From an uncultured Pseudorhodobacter sp. (GTDB lineage: Bacteria > Pseudomonadota > Alphaproteobacteria > Rhodobacterales > Rhodobacteraceae), in assembly GCA_945957495.1 (NCBI GenBank), contig CAMFLG010000272.1, positions 1 through 5,077 of the forward strand: a DNA stretch of 5,077 nucleotides, given 5' to 3'. Positions 1 to 5,077 of the stretch are shown piece by piece. How positions within the stretch are numbered: the stretch's first letter is position 1; each line of letters opens with the position of its first letter. The notes under the pieces were generated by a model that saw only the letters and a list, made by a program, of their open reading frames with translations, ran no database searches and was not told the origin of the DNA. Both the position numbers and the translations under genes were made by a program.

Positions 1-741
1 GTATTTCACATACTCGCGTACACCGCCTTCGTAGAAAAGCTCTGTGTGCAGCGGTTCTGCCGGGCGTTCATCCTCGACGATGATGCGCACGCCGGAATTC
101 AGGAACGCCAGTTCACGAAGCCGGTTCTCCAGCGTCTTGAAAGAATAATCCAGATTGGAAAATGTGCCATCCGGGATGTTGGTTTTGGCCGAAGCCAGAA
201 AACGCACCTCGGTGCCGCGCATGCCGGGGGCAGGGCCGATCTCATGCACATGCACGACGCAATCGCCATGTTCAAAGCGGGCGCGGTATTCGGTTTCGTT
301 GCGCCAGACTGTCAGTTCCAGCCATTCCGACAGCGCGTTCACGACGGAAACGCCAACGCCGTGCAAGCCGCCTGACACTTTGTAGGCGTTGCCGGAATCG
401 TCGGTGTTGTTGAATTTTCCGCCTGCGTGCAGTTGGGTCATGATAACCTCTGCCGCGGAAACGCCCTCTTCCTTGTGGATGTCCACCGGGATGCCGCGGC
501 CGTTGTCGAACACGGAAACCGAGTTGTCGGCGTGGATTTTCACCGTCACGGCAGTGGCATGACCGGCCAGCGCCTCGTCAATGCCGTTATCGACCACTTC
601 GTAGACCATGTGATGCAGACCCGAGCCATCGTCGGTATCGCCAATATACATGCCCGGGCGTTTGCGAACAGCTTCTAACCCTTTGAGAACCTTGATGGAA
701 TCCGCGCCGTAGGATTCCGGTTTCTTGGCTTCTTCGGCCAT
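1..741 (-). CDS. gyrB: DNA gyrase subunit B, N-terminal part (3' end off the window)
   Basis: GyrB is the ATPase subunit of DNA gyrase (GyrA2GyrB2), which introduces negative supercoils ahead of replication and transcription. The 247 residues visible are the GHKL ATPase domain and the start of the transducer domain; full GyrB is about 800 residues. Visible motifs are SIKVLKGLEAVRKRPGMYIG (residues 15-34), the ATP/Mg site around E48 and N52, DNGRGIP at 79-85, HAGGKF at 105-110 and the glycine-rich lid KVSGGLHGVG at 121-130. R147 aligns with E. coli R136, the usual aminocoumarin-resistance position, and is the sensitive-type arginine. A short insertion at 111-119 relative to E. coli fits what I recall of alphaproteobacterial GyrB. 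The ATG at 741 is preceded by AAGGGG (752-757) and a good promoter. The frame is open to base 1 with no stop, so the gene is cut by the window edge. Identification is essentially certain. Confidence 0.98.
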   Translation of the reverse strand, partial: MAEEAKKPESYGADSIKVLKGLEAVRKRPGMYIGDTDDGSGLHHMVYEVVDNGIDEALAGHATAVTVKIHADNSVSVFDNGRGIPVDIHKEEGVSAAEVIMTQLHAGGKFNNTDDSGNAYKVSGGLHGVGVSVVNALSEWLELTVWRNETEYRARFEHGDCVVHVHEIGPAPGMRGTEVRFLASAKTNIPDGTFSNLDYSFKTLENRLRELAFLNSGVRIIVEDERPAEPLHTELFYEGGVREYVKY

Positions 742-770
742 ATGGTCTGCACCCCTTGAATTGCCCGCGA

Positions 771-799
771 TTTATAGCGGCTTGGGGGGGGAATGTCAC
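771..799 (-). promoter_or_regulatory. Sigma70-type promoter for gyrB
   Basis: On the minus strand there is a -35 hexamer GTGACA (794-799; 5 of 6 to TTGACA) and a -10 hexamer TATAAA (771-776; 5 of 6 to TATAAT), separated by exactly 17 bp. Transcription would start near 764, about 20 bases before the gyrB ATG and just upstream of its AAGGGG ribosome binding site. The spacer includes a run of eight C (G on the plus strand, 784-791). The prediction comes from sequence match only, but hexamers, spacing and position all agree. It implies gyrB can be transcribed separately from the dnaN-recF group. Confidence 0.7.
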
Positions 800-821
800 G
801 CCTTCGACACAATATTTAGCG

Positions 822-1442
822 TCAGGTCAGGCCAATCACGATGCCAACCGCAATCAGCAGCGCGCCGGAAATCATCGTCACCCGGCGGATGCGGGCGGGG
901 CTGGCCAAAAGCTGACGGGCGCGGTCGATGAACAGGGCAAGGCCCAGGTTGCCCAGCATCGGGATCAGCCCAGAAATCGCGATGATGGCAATGATATCAG
1001 TGGTTTGCAGGCGACCAAGATCAAAGAACCCAGGCAGAACACCCATGTAGAACAAGATCGCCTTGGGATTGCCGATCACCACCGCCACCCCGGTGACAAA
1101 GCCTGCCAGCCTGCCGGGCCTGGTCAGGCGACCGTCGGCACTCGGCGCCTCGGCGGGTTTGCGGATCAACATGACACCCATCACCACGAAAACCACCGCC
1201 GCCACCCAGCGCAGCAGCGCCAGAAAGTCACCGTAGATCGACAGGATCCACGTCAGGCCAAAGATGGCGGCCAGCGGCCAGAACACATCCCCCAAGGCCA
1301 CGCCCACGGCCAGCGGCCAGGCGCTTGCGAAGCCGCCGGTCAGGGTGCGCGCGGTCAGTGCAACCCAGACCGGGCCGGGAATGACCCAGAGCCCGGCCAT
1401 GGCCAGCGCGTAAAGGGCAAGTTGCGTGAAGGTGACGGTCAT
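822..1442 (-). CDS. LysE/RhtB-family amino-acid exporter
   Basis: This is a 206-residue hydrophobic inner-membrane protein with about six predicted membrane segments (roughly residues 5-25, 39-63, 70-93, 114-136, 149-171 and 186-205), the usual size and layout of LysE/RhtB exporters. Family marks are IPGPVW near residue 21, the glycine-spaced stretch LTGGFASAWPLAVGVALGD (34-52) and NPKAILFY at 125-132 after a charged loop. These proteins export amino acids such as lysine, homoserine, threonine or cysteine by proton antiport; the substrate cannot be read from sequence. An ATG at 1475 would give 11 extra residues overlapping the GNAT gene. I chose the ATG at 1442 because GAGG (1448-1451) lies 5 nt upstream and the protein then begins with a typical short N-terminus. 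It starts 7 bp after the GNAT stop, so it is probably translated from the same mRNA. Confidence 0.88.
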   Translation of the reverse strand: MTVTFTQLALYALAMAGLWVIPGPVWVALTARTLTGGFASAWPLAVGVALGDVFWPLAAIFGLTWILSIYGDFLALLRWVAAVVFVVMGVMLIRKPAEAPSADGRLTRPGRLAGFVTGVAVVIGNPKAILFYMGVLPGFFDLGRLQTTDIIAIIAISGLIPMLGNLGLALFIDRARQLLASPARIRRVTMISGALLIAVGIVIGLT

Positions 1443-1447
1443 TGCAG

Positions 1448-1451
1448 CCTC
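1448..1451 (-). promoter_or_regulatory. Ribosome binding site of the LysE-type gene, overlapping the GNAT stop codon
   Basis: GAGG lies 5 nt before the ATG at 1442. The upstream GNAT gene ends in TGA at 1452-1450, so stop codon and Shine-Dalgarno share bases (TGAGG). This supports the ATG at 1442 over the upstream ATG at 1475 and suggests terminating ribosomes re-initiate on the exporter gene. Confidence 0.65.
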
Positions 1452-1977
1452 AAAAAAGCGTTCCCAGCAGATCAAGCGGCGCCGTGCCGTCCCAGCCCGT
1501 ATCGCGCAGAGCCAGCACTTGCAATGTTTCTGCCGGCTCTGATTTCACCGCTCCGGTCCGCGCGCCCAGCATCTCGACATAGGTGATCGGATTGCCAGCA
1601 GGCCGAAACCCGGCCCCGGCATAGAGCGCAGCGGTGCCAAACAGCAGGAAGAATGCAGCGGGACTGGCCTTGGCCCCGGCAATCGCGCGTTGCAAAAGCG
1701 CGCTGGCAATGCCCTTGCCGCGATGCTCTGGCGCGCAGGAAACCTCTGCCAAGCCAGCGATATCAACCAGCTTGGCCCCAAGACGCACTGCCCGGTACGT
1801 CAACGCCATATGGCCGATGATTTGGCCTTCATCACGCCAAAGCAGGCGCAGATGATGGCGCTGCTTGAAATAGCTGCGCCCGCCGAAATCGGTGTCAAAA
1901 GAGCGGGCCAGAAGGGCCGCGATCTGCGTCTCATCCTCGATTGTTAACTGCCATTCAGGAATAAGTTCAATTGGCAT
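1450..1977 (-). CDS. GNAT-family N-acetyltransferase (AAC(2')- or YhbS-like)
   Basis: This 175-residue soluble protein has a GNAT fold. GNAT enzymes move an acetyl group from acetyl-CoA to an amine. The acetyl-CoA pyrophosphate loop (motif A) is clear: beta-4 VDIAGLAEVSCAPE (71-84), then HRGKGIASALL (85-95), fitting R/Q-x-x-G-x-G/A. Motif B is ALYAGAGFRP (118-127), with Y119 where many GNATs have a catalytic tyrosine. The N-terminal layout (F31, then HHLRLLW at 41-47, IIGHMAL at 53-59) reminds me of aminoglycoside 2'-N-acetyltransferases, but YhbS-like enzymes of unknown substrate are an equally good match, so no resistance role is claimed. The last 40 residues are a loosely conserved tail. 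The ATG at 1977 has GAGG (1985-1988) 7 nt upstream and overlaps the end of the VOC gene by 11 bp, indicating translational coupling. Confidence 0.85.
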   Translation of the reverse strand: MPIELIPEWQLTIEDETQIAALLARSFDTDFGGRSYFKQRHHLRLLWRDEGQIIGHMALTYRAVRLGAKLVDIAGLAEVSCAPEHRGKGIASALLQRAIAGAKASPAAFFLLFGTAALYAGAGFRPAGNPITYVEMLGARTGAVKSEPAETLQVLALRDTGWDGTAPLDLLGTLF

Positions 1978-2398
1978 TCGGCAACCTCAGACTGCCGTCC
2001 TCCATCAATGGCCAGAACGGATTCATCGCCAGTTCCCAGACATGGCCATCCGGGTCTGCCCAATAGCCGGAATAGCCGCCCCAAAAGACTTTCTCCGGCG
2101 CTTTCAAGGGCTTGCCTCCGGCAGCTATGGCTTTGGCAAAGGCCGCGTCTACCTCTGCCTCGGTCGCGAAGTTCTGCGCCAAAGTCATCGCCCCGGTGCC
2201 CAGTTCTGCCCCCGGACGGCCCTGATCGGCGGCAAGGGCGGCGCGGCCAAACAGGCCCAGAACCGTGCCATGCATCTGGTAGAACGCCACACCTTCGGTC
2301 GCCGAATGCGGCACCCAACCCAATCGGGCATAGAACGCCTTCGCGGCAACCAGATCGGCCACGCCGAGGGTGATGAGGGTAACGCGTTGCGGGGTCAT
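1967..2398 (-). CDS. VOC (glyoxalase/bleomycin-resistance/dioxygenase) superfamily protein
   Basis: This 143-residue cytosolic protein has the paired beta-alpha-beta-beta-beta layout of the vicinal oxygen chelate superfamily. The first module starts at VTLITLGVADLVAAKAFYAR (6-25). The second ends in GGYSGYWADPDGHVWELAMN (107-126), the typical C-terminal VOC motif. Length fits the family. Compared with E. coli glyoxalase I, only one metal ligand is clear (E122); the other three positions appear to be L8, G48 and about A70/M71. A classical glyoxalase I activity is therefore doubtful, and the function is unknown. The ATG at 2398 overlaps the recF stop as ATGA, with AGGA (2406-2409) 7 nt upstream, so translation is probably coupled to recF. 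The gene overlaps the following GNAT gene by 11 bp. Confidence 0.87.
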   Translation of the reverse strand: MTPQRVTLITLGVADLVAAKAFYARLGWVPHSATEGVAFYQMHGTVLGLFGRAALAADQGRPGAELGTGAMTLAQNFATEAEVDAAFAKAIAAGGKPLKAPEKVFWGGYSGYWADPDGHVWELAMNPFWPLMEDGSLRLPNAN

Positions 2399-3489
2399 GC
2401 GGTGATCCTGGATTGGCCGCCGTCATCGGCGACAGTGATGTTTTGCGCCCGTGCGCCCAGACTGTCAAACAGACTGGCCTCGGTGCCCGTCATCAGGGCC
2501 TGCGCACCCAAGGCGCAAATCTCATCATAGAGGGCGGCGCGGCGGGCGGCGTCCAGATGGGCTGCGACCTCATCCAGCAACAGGATCGGCGCGCGGCCCA
2601 GATCGGCGGCCAGGGCGCGGGCGTTGGCCAGAATCAGGCTGATCAGCAGCGCCTTCTGCTCTCCGGTAGAACACTGATCGGCAGGCGTGGATTTTGCGGC
2701 GTAAACGGCCGAAAGGTCTGACCGGTGCGGACCAACAAGGGTGCGCCCCGCGGCCACGTCACGCCTGCGGCCTTCGACCAAAGCCTGTGCCAGATCAAGG
2801 GGTTCCGCCGTGCCCTCTGGCCCGGTCAGGTTCAGATCGGCGCGGGGAAAGGCGGTTTCGGCGCCGTCTTGCGCGCCCGCCAGCCGCGTCAGCGTCAACC
2901 GCCGGTTGGCCATGATCTGCGCGCCGGTGCTGGCCATCTGCGCCTCTAGCGCGCCATACCAATGCGCGTCCGTGACCTGATCTTTCAGCAGACGGTTGCG
3001 ATCGCGCATCGCCTTTTCATAGGCCAGCGTGGCCTCGGCGTGGTCGGGTACAAAACTTAGCGTCATGCGGTCCAGAAAACGCCGCCGCCCCTCTGCCGCC
3101 TCGATCCACAACCGATCCATCGCGGGCACCAGCCACAGCACGCGCAGAATGCGGCCCAGACTGGCCTGCGTTGCGGATTTGTCGTCGATGCGGACAGTGC
3201 GGCTCTCGGCGCCTGTCGCCATGGTTTCCACCAGATGATCGGCGCCAAGCCCGCGTACCTGGGCAGAGATTTTCCAACCCAAAGCCTCTGGCTTGCGCGC
3301 AATCTCATCCGCCGCCGCACGTCGCAGCCCGCGCCCGGGCGACAGCAGCGAGACAGCCTCCAGAATATTGGTTTTGCCCGCGCCGTTCGGCCCGACAATC
3401 GCCACAGGGCGCCCGTCAAACACCAGCCGCGCCGCGCGATGGCTGCGGAAATGCGACAGGGTCAGGCTGGTGATGGCAAGCCCGCTCAC
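2395..3489 (-). CDS. recF: DNA replication and repair protein RecF
   Basis: RecF is an SMC/ABC-like ATPase that, with RecO and RecR, loads RecA onto SSB-coated gapped DNA and helps restart stalled forks. The 364 residues match the usual length (E. coli 357). Walker A is GPNGAGKT at 33-40, preceded by the family's N-terminal LTLSHFRSHRAARLVF (9-24). FLDRMTLSFVPDH (138-150) is the conserved arm region. LVGPHRSDL (251-259) precedes the ABC signature STGEQKALL (274-282). Walker B with the catalytic glutamate is ILLLDEVAAHLD (302-313; D306, E307), which includes the D-loop. The start is GTG at 3489, with AAAGGG 7 nt upstream; the only nearby ATG upstream is out of frame. It follows dnaN by 64 bp, the standard dnaA-dnaN-recF order, and its stop overlaps the next gene by ATGA. 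Confidence 0.97.
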   Translation of the reverse strand: MSGLAITSLTLSHFRSHRAARLVFDGRPVAIVGPNGAGKTNILEAVSLLSPGRGLRRAAADEIARKPEALGWKISAQVRGLGADHLVETMATGAESRTVRIDDKSATQASLGRILRVLWLVPAMDRLWIEAAEGRRRFLDRMTLSFVPDHAEATLAYEKAMRDRNRLLKDQVTDAHWYGALEAQMASTGAQIMANRRLTLTRLAGAQDGAETAFPRADLNLTGPEGTAEPLDLAQALVEGRRRDVAAGRTLVGPHRSDLSAVYAAKSTPADQCSTGEQKALLISLILANARALAADLGRAPILLLDEVAAHLDAARRAALYDEICALGAQALMTGTEASLFDSLGARAQNITVADDGGQSRITA

Positions 3490-3496
3490 TCCCCTG

Positions 3497-3502
3497 CCCT
3501 TT
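3497..3502 (-). promoter_or_regulatory. Ribosome binding site for the GTG start of recF
   Basis: AAAGGG lies 7 nt before GTG (3489-3487). A second purine run, AGGGG at 3495-3491, is only 1 nt from the start and is less likely to be used. The ATG at 3506-3504 is out of frame with recF. The site overlaps the end of the GC-rich intergenic element, so folding of that element could affect recF translation. Confidence 0.55.
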
Positions 3503-3550
3503 CATCTGTTCTTAAATATCCCGGGGGTCCGGGGGCAGCGCCCCCGGGGC
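3498..3550 (-). repeat. Palindromic GC-rich intergenic element between dnaN and recF
   Basis: On the minus strand, starting 4 bases after the dnaN stop codon, two G/C palindrome units are followed by an AT-rich GATATTTAAGAACAGATG stretch and the recF ribosome binding site. The inner hairpin has perfect 8-bp arms (3529-3536 and 3540-3547) and a 3-nt loop. A competing 8-bp pairing joins 3520-3527 with 3541-3548. From memory, close variants of this arrangement (CCCCCGG blocks, a short ATATTT, then ACAGATGAAAG) are scattered through Rhodobacteraceae intergenic regions. Only one copy is visible here, so its repetitive nature is recalled and not shown. Confidence 0.5.
3512..3548 (-). terminator. 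Possible attenuator or weak terminator between dnaN and recF
   Basis: Transcribed leftwards, arm CCCGGGGG (3548-3541), a 13-nt loop and arm CCCCCGGG (3527-3520) are followed by ATATTTAA. This resembles an intrinsic terminator, but the T stretch is short and interrupted, and the same bases can form a tighter inner hairpin (3529-3547) with no T run behind it. Partial termination or mRNA stabilisation after dnaN would lower recF expression relative to the abundant clamp. No other promoter for recF is evident. Confidence 0.35.
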
Positions 3551-3553
3551 TGA

Positions 3554-4672
3554 TCAAACCCGCATAGGCATGACGACGTAAACCGCCGACATGTCATTGC
3601 CTTCGCGCATCAGGGTCGGATCGCCGGAAGAGTTGAACAGGAACACGGCGTTTTCGCGATCAACCTGGCTGGCGATTTCCAGCAGGTACTTGGCGTTAAA
3701 GCCGATTTCCAGCCGTTCATCGCCGTAGGCCACGGCCAGTTCTTCCTCTGCCGCGCCGGAATCGGGGGCGTTGACCGAGAGGATCAGACGATCTTCGTCC
3801 AGCGACAGTTTCACCGCGCGCGAGCGCTCCGAGGACACGGTGGCAACCCGATCGACCGCCTTGGCGAATTCGGATGCGTCCACTTCCAGACGGCGGGTGT
3901 TGCCGGTGGGGATGACACGGGTGTATTCGGGGAAGGTGCCGTCGATGACTTTCGAGGTCAGGGTGATCGCCGGGGTGGCAAAGCGAACTTTCGTTTCGGA
4001 AACCGAAACGGCGATGGTCGCCTCGTCATCGTCCAGCAATTTCTTTAGTTCATTCACGGTCTTGCGCGGCACGATCACGCCGGGCATGCCATTTGCGCCA
4101 TCGGGCAGCGGGGCGTCGATGCGGGCCAGACGGTGGCCGTCGGTGGCAACACAGCGCAGCACCGCGCCGATGTCGCCGGTGGCCACATGCATGTAGACGC
4201 CGTTCAGATAATAGCGGGTTTCCTCGGTTGAAATCGCGAATTTCGCTTTGTCGAACAGGCGGCGCAGCACCGGCGCGGGGGCGGCAAAATTCGAGGTATA
4301 TTCCGAGGTCGCCATCACCGGGAAATCTTCGCGCGGCAGGGTGGCAAGGTTGAAGGTAGAGCGGCCCGCGGCGATCAGAAGGCGGCCAGAGGCAGCGTCA
4401 TCCGACAGGTTGACCAGCGACCCGTCGGGCAGTTTGCGCACGATTTCATGCAGCATCACGGCAGAAACCGTGGTCGCGCCGGGGCGTTCCACCATCGCGG
4501 GGGCGCGATCAACCACTTCGATATCCAGATCGGTGGCACGGAAGGACACGGTGTTGCCCTCGGCCTCGATCAGCACGTTGGCCAGGATCGGAATGGTATT
4601 GCGGCGTTCGACCACCGATTGGGCCTGCGCCAGCGCCTTGAGAAGCGTGGCGCGTTCGATGCTGATCTTCAT
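3554..4672 (-). CDS. dnaN: DNA polymerase III subunit beta (sliding clamp)
   Basis: DnaN forms the dimeric ring that encircles DNA and tethers DNA polymerase III and other clamp-binding proteins. The 372 residues cover the three clamp domains at normal length (E. coli 366). The N-terminus MKISIERATLLKAL is typical. RNTIPILANVLIEA lies at 24-37 in domain I, ATDGHRLARID at 177-187 in the middle domain near the peptide-binding pocket, and DGTFPEYTRVIP at 244-255. The C-terminus YVVMPMRV (365-372) is nearly identical to the E. coli end, YVVMPMRL, which helps form the hydrophobic cleft for clamp-binding motifs. The ATG at 4672 has AGGA only 2 nt upstream and a GGGGG run 8 nt upstream. It follows dnaA by 123 bp and precedes recF. 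Confidence 0.98.
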   Translation of the reverse strand: MKISIERATLLKALAQAQSVVERRNTIPILANVLIEAEGNTVSFRATDLDIEVVDRAPAMVERPGATTVSAVMLHEIVRKLPDGSLVNLSDDAASGRLLIAAGRSTFNLATLPREDFPVMATSEYTSNFAAPAPVLRRLFDKAKFAISTEETRYYLNGVYMHVATGDIGAVLRCVATDGHRLARIDAPLPDGANGMPGVIVPRKTVNELKKLLDDDEATIAVSVSETKVRFATPAITLTSKVIDGTFPEYTRVIPTGNTRRLEVDASEFAKAVDRVATVSSERSRAVKLSLDEDRLILSVNAPDSGAAEEELAVAYGDERLEIGFNAKYLLEIASQVDRENAVFLFNSSGDPTLMREGNDMSAVYVVMPMRV

Positions 4673-4711
4673 GGTCCTAACCCCCTATCGGTGCCCCATG
4701 CAGGGACGCCG

Positions 4712-4739
4712 AAGTTATCCGGTTTTTGCCGGTTCACAA
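4712..4739 (-). promoter_or_regulatory. Weak promoter candidate for dnaN
   Basis: On the minus strand, TTGTGA (4734-4739) and TAACTT (4712-4717) are spaced by 16 bp and would start transcription near 4705, about 33 bases before the dnaN ATG. Both hexamers match the sigma70 consensus only partly. The 16-bp spacer contains a direct repeat AACCGG...AACCGG, which might be a binding site or chance. Transcription from dnaA through the gap is the alternative. Confidence 0.22.
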
Positions 4740-4769
4740 GCCTTTTCCGGGACTTTGCGGATGAATGAA

Positions 4770-4790
4770 GGGGGCGTCAAGCCCGCCCCC
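4770..4790 (-). terminator. GC-rich hairpin after dnaA
   Basis: Six bases past the dnaA stop lies a perfect 7-bp inverted repeat, GGGGGCG / CGCCCCC (4784-4790 with 4770-4776), with a 7-nt loop. The minus strand continues as TTCATTCAT, so there is no clean T run. It could be a partial terminator or an mRNA 3'-end stabiliser separating dnaA from dnaN. Confidence 0.4.
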
Positions 4791-4795
4791 CATGT

Positions 4796-5028
4796 TTAGC
4801 CCTGCAACAGGCGCCGCAGCAGTTGCAGATCGTCGGAAAGCTGCGAATCGCTGGCCACCAATTCCTCGATCTTGCGGACGCCGTGCATGATGGTGGTGTG
4901 ATCGCGCCCGCCAAAGCGGCGGCCGATTTCGGGCAGACTGCGCGGGGTCAGTTGCTTGGCCAGAAACATCGCCACCTGACGCGGCCGGGCAATGTTGCGA
5001 TGCCGCTTGGGCCCGACCAGATCGGACA
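4796..5028 (-). CDS. dnaA: Chromosomal replication initiator protein DnaA, C-terminal fragment
   Basis: DnaA binds DnaA boxes at oriC and opens the origin. The 76 complete genomic codons here are domain IV, the helix-turn-helix DNA-binding domain of a protein normally about 450 residues long. The family reads clearly: ARPRQVAMFLAKQLT, SLPEIGRRFGGRDHTTIMHG, then VRKIEEL. The DnaA signature GGRDHTTIMHGVRKI contains the residues that contact the DnaA box; the glycine after MH is usually alanine. The gene ends in TAA at 4798-4796. The 5' part is missing because the contig stops at 5028 and adapter begins. An apparent GTG start at 5029-5027 is formed by an adapter base joined to dnaA and is not a real start. 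dnaN follows after 123 bp. Confidence 0.96.
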
Positions 5029-5077
5029 CTGTCTCTTATACACATCTCCGAGCCCACGAGACGTAGAGGAATCTCGT
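5029..5077. other. Untrimmed Illumina Nextera adapter at the contig end (not genomic)
   Basis: The 19 bases at 5029-5047, CTGTCTCTTATACACATCT, are the reverse complement of the Tn5 mosaic end used in Nextera libraries. They are followed by the i7 adapter arm CCGAGCCCACGAGAC (5048-5062), an 8-base index GTAGAGGA (5063-5070; I recall this as index N712) and ATCTCGT (5071-5077), the start of the P7 flow-cell tail. The order and exact match leave no reasonable biological alternative. This is adapter read-through from a short library insert, carried into the assembly. It truncates dnaA and should be masked. Confidence 0.98.

Noticed and set aside
1443..1475. Upstream ATG at 1475 for the LysE-type gene
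   Set aside because: It would add 11 charged or bulky residues ahead of the first membrane segment and overlap the GNAT gene by 26 bp, whereas the ATG at 1442 has a well-placed GAGG.
756..1586. Long plus-strand open frame of 276 codons
   Set aside because: It lies antisense to the LysE-type and GNAT genes, has a low-complexity composition rich in H, Q, R, D and G typical of reverse-strand frames in GC-rich DNA, and shows no recognisable motif.
1944..2468. Minus-strand open frame of 174 codons
   Set aside because: It is a shifted frame over the VOC gene; the VOC frame contains the conserved motifs and coupled start.
1892..2530. Plus-strand open frame of 212 codons
   Set aside because: It is antisense to the VOC gene and the 3' end of recF, both of which have clear family motifs and good ribosome binding sites.
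4711..4722. TTATCCGGT as a possible DnaA box near dnaA
   Set aside because: It matches TTATCCACA only in the first six bases, and no second box is seen in the gap, so there is no support for an origin here.
4248..4799. Plus-strand open frame of 183 codons
   Set aside because: It is antisense to the N-terminal half of dnaN and has no family resemblance.
4796..5029. A complete 77-residue DnaA-like small protein starting at GTG 5029
   Set aside because: The first G of the GTG comes from the adapter. The sequence is the C-terminal domain of a full DnaA cut by the contig end, not a standalone domain IV protein.
1..5077. CRISPR array, tRNA, rRNA, insertion sequence or attachment site
   Set aside because: No regularly spaced repeats, tRNA-like folds, transposase motifs or terminal inverted repeats were seen. 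The Tn5 mosaic end at 5029-5047 is library adapter, not a transposon.

Overview
The window is a chromosomal replication and recombination locus from a GC-rich alphaproteobacterium, most likely Rhodobacteraceae (Rhodobacterales). I infer this from the GyrB, RecF, DnaN and DnaA sequences and from a GC-rich palindromic intergenic element that I recall as common in that family. Every credible gene lies on the minus strand. In transcription order, right to left, they are dnaA (3' end only), dnaN, recF, a VOC/glyoxalase-like gene, a GNAT acetyltransferase, a LysE/RhtB-type exporter and gyrB (5' part only, running off the left edge).

Right edge (4796-5077): the last 76 complete codons of dnaA, covering the DNA-binding domain IV, stop abruptly at 5028. 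The remaining 49 bases, 5029-5077, are not genomic. They match an Illumina Nextera adapter: the Tn5 mosaic end, the i7 adapter arm, an 8-base index and the start of the P7 tail. The contig therefore ends in untrimmed adapter, and open reading frames that start inside it are artefacts.

Centre right (2395-4795): a 123-bp gap holds a GC-rich hairpin just after dnaA and a weak promoter candidate for dnaN. dnaN encodes a full-length beta clamp and recF a full-length SMC-like ATPase with a GTG start. The 64-bp gap between them is mostly a palindromic G/C-rich element that may attenuate transcription and whose end supplies the recF ribosome binding site.

Centre left (822-2398): three small genes are packed directly behind recF. 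recF overlaps the VOC gene by ATGA, the VOC gene overlaps the GNAT gene by 11 bp, and the GNAT stop codon sits inside the ribosome binding site of the LysE-type gene. This looks like one translationally coupled unit downstream of dnaN and recF.

Left (1-821): an 80-bp gap carries a good sigma70-type promoter (GTGACA, 17-bp spacer, TATAAA), then the first 247 codons of gyrB. gyrB thus appears to have its own transcription start, although read-through from upstream is possible.

How the genes work together: DnaA initiates replication, DnaN is the polymerase processivity clamp, RecF loads RecA at gaps, and GyrB with GyrA removes positive supercoils. The VOC, GNAT and LysE genes have no evident replication role and look like accessory metabolic or detoxification genes lodged in a conserved backbone. 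I found no sign of an undescribed defence or mobile system. The most notable points are the adapter, the palindromic element and the coupled accessory trio.
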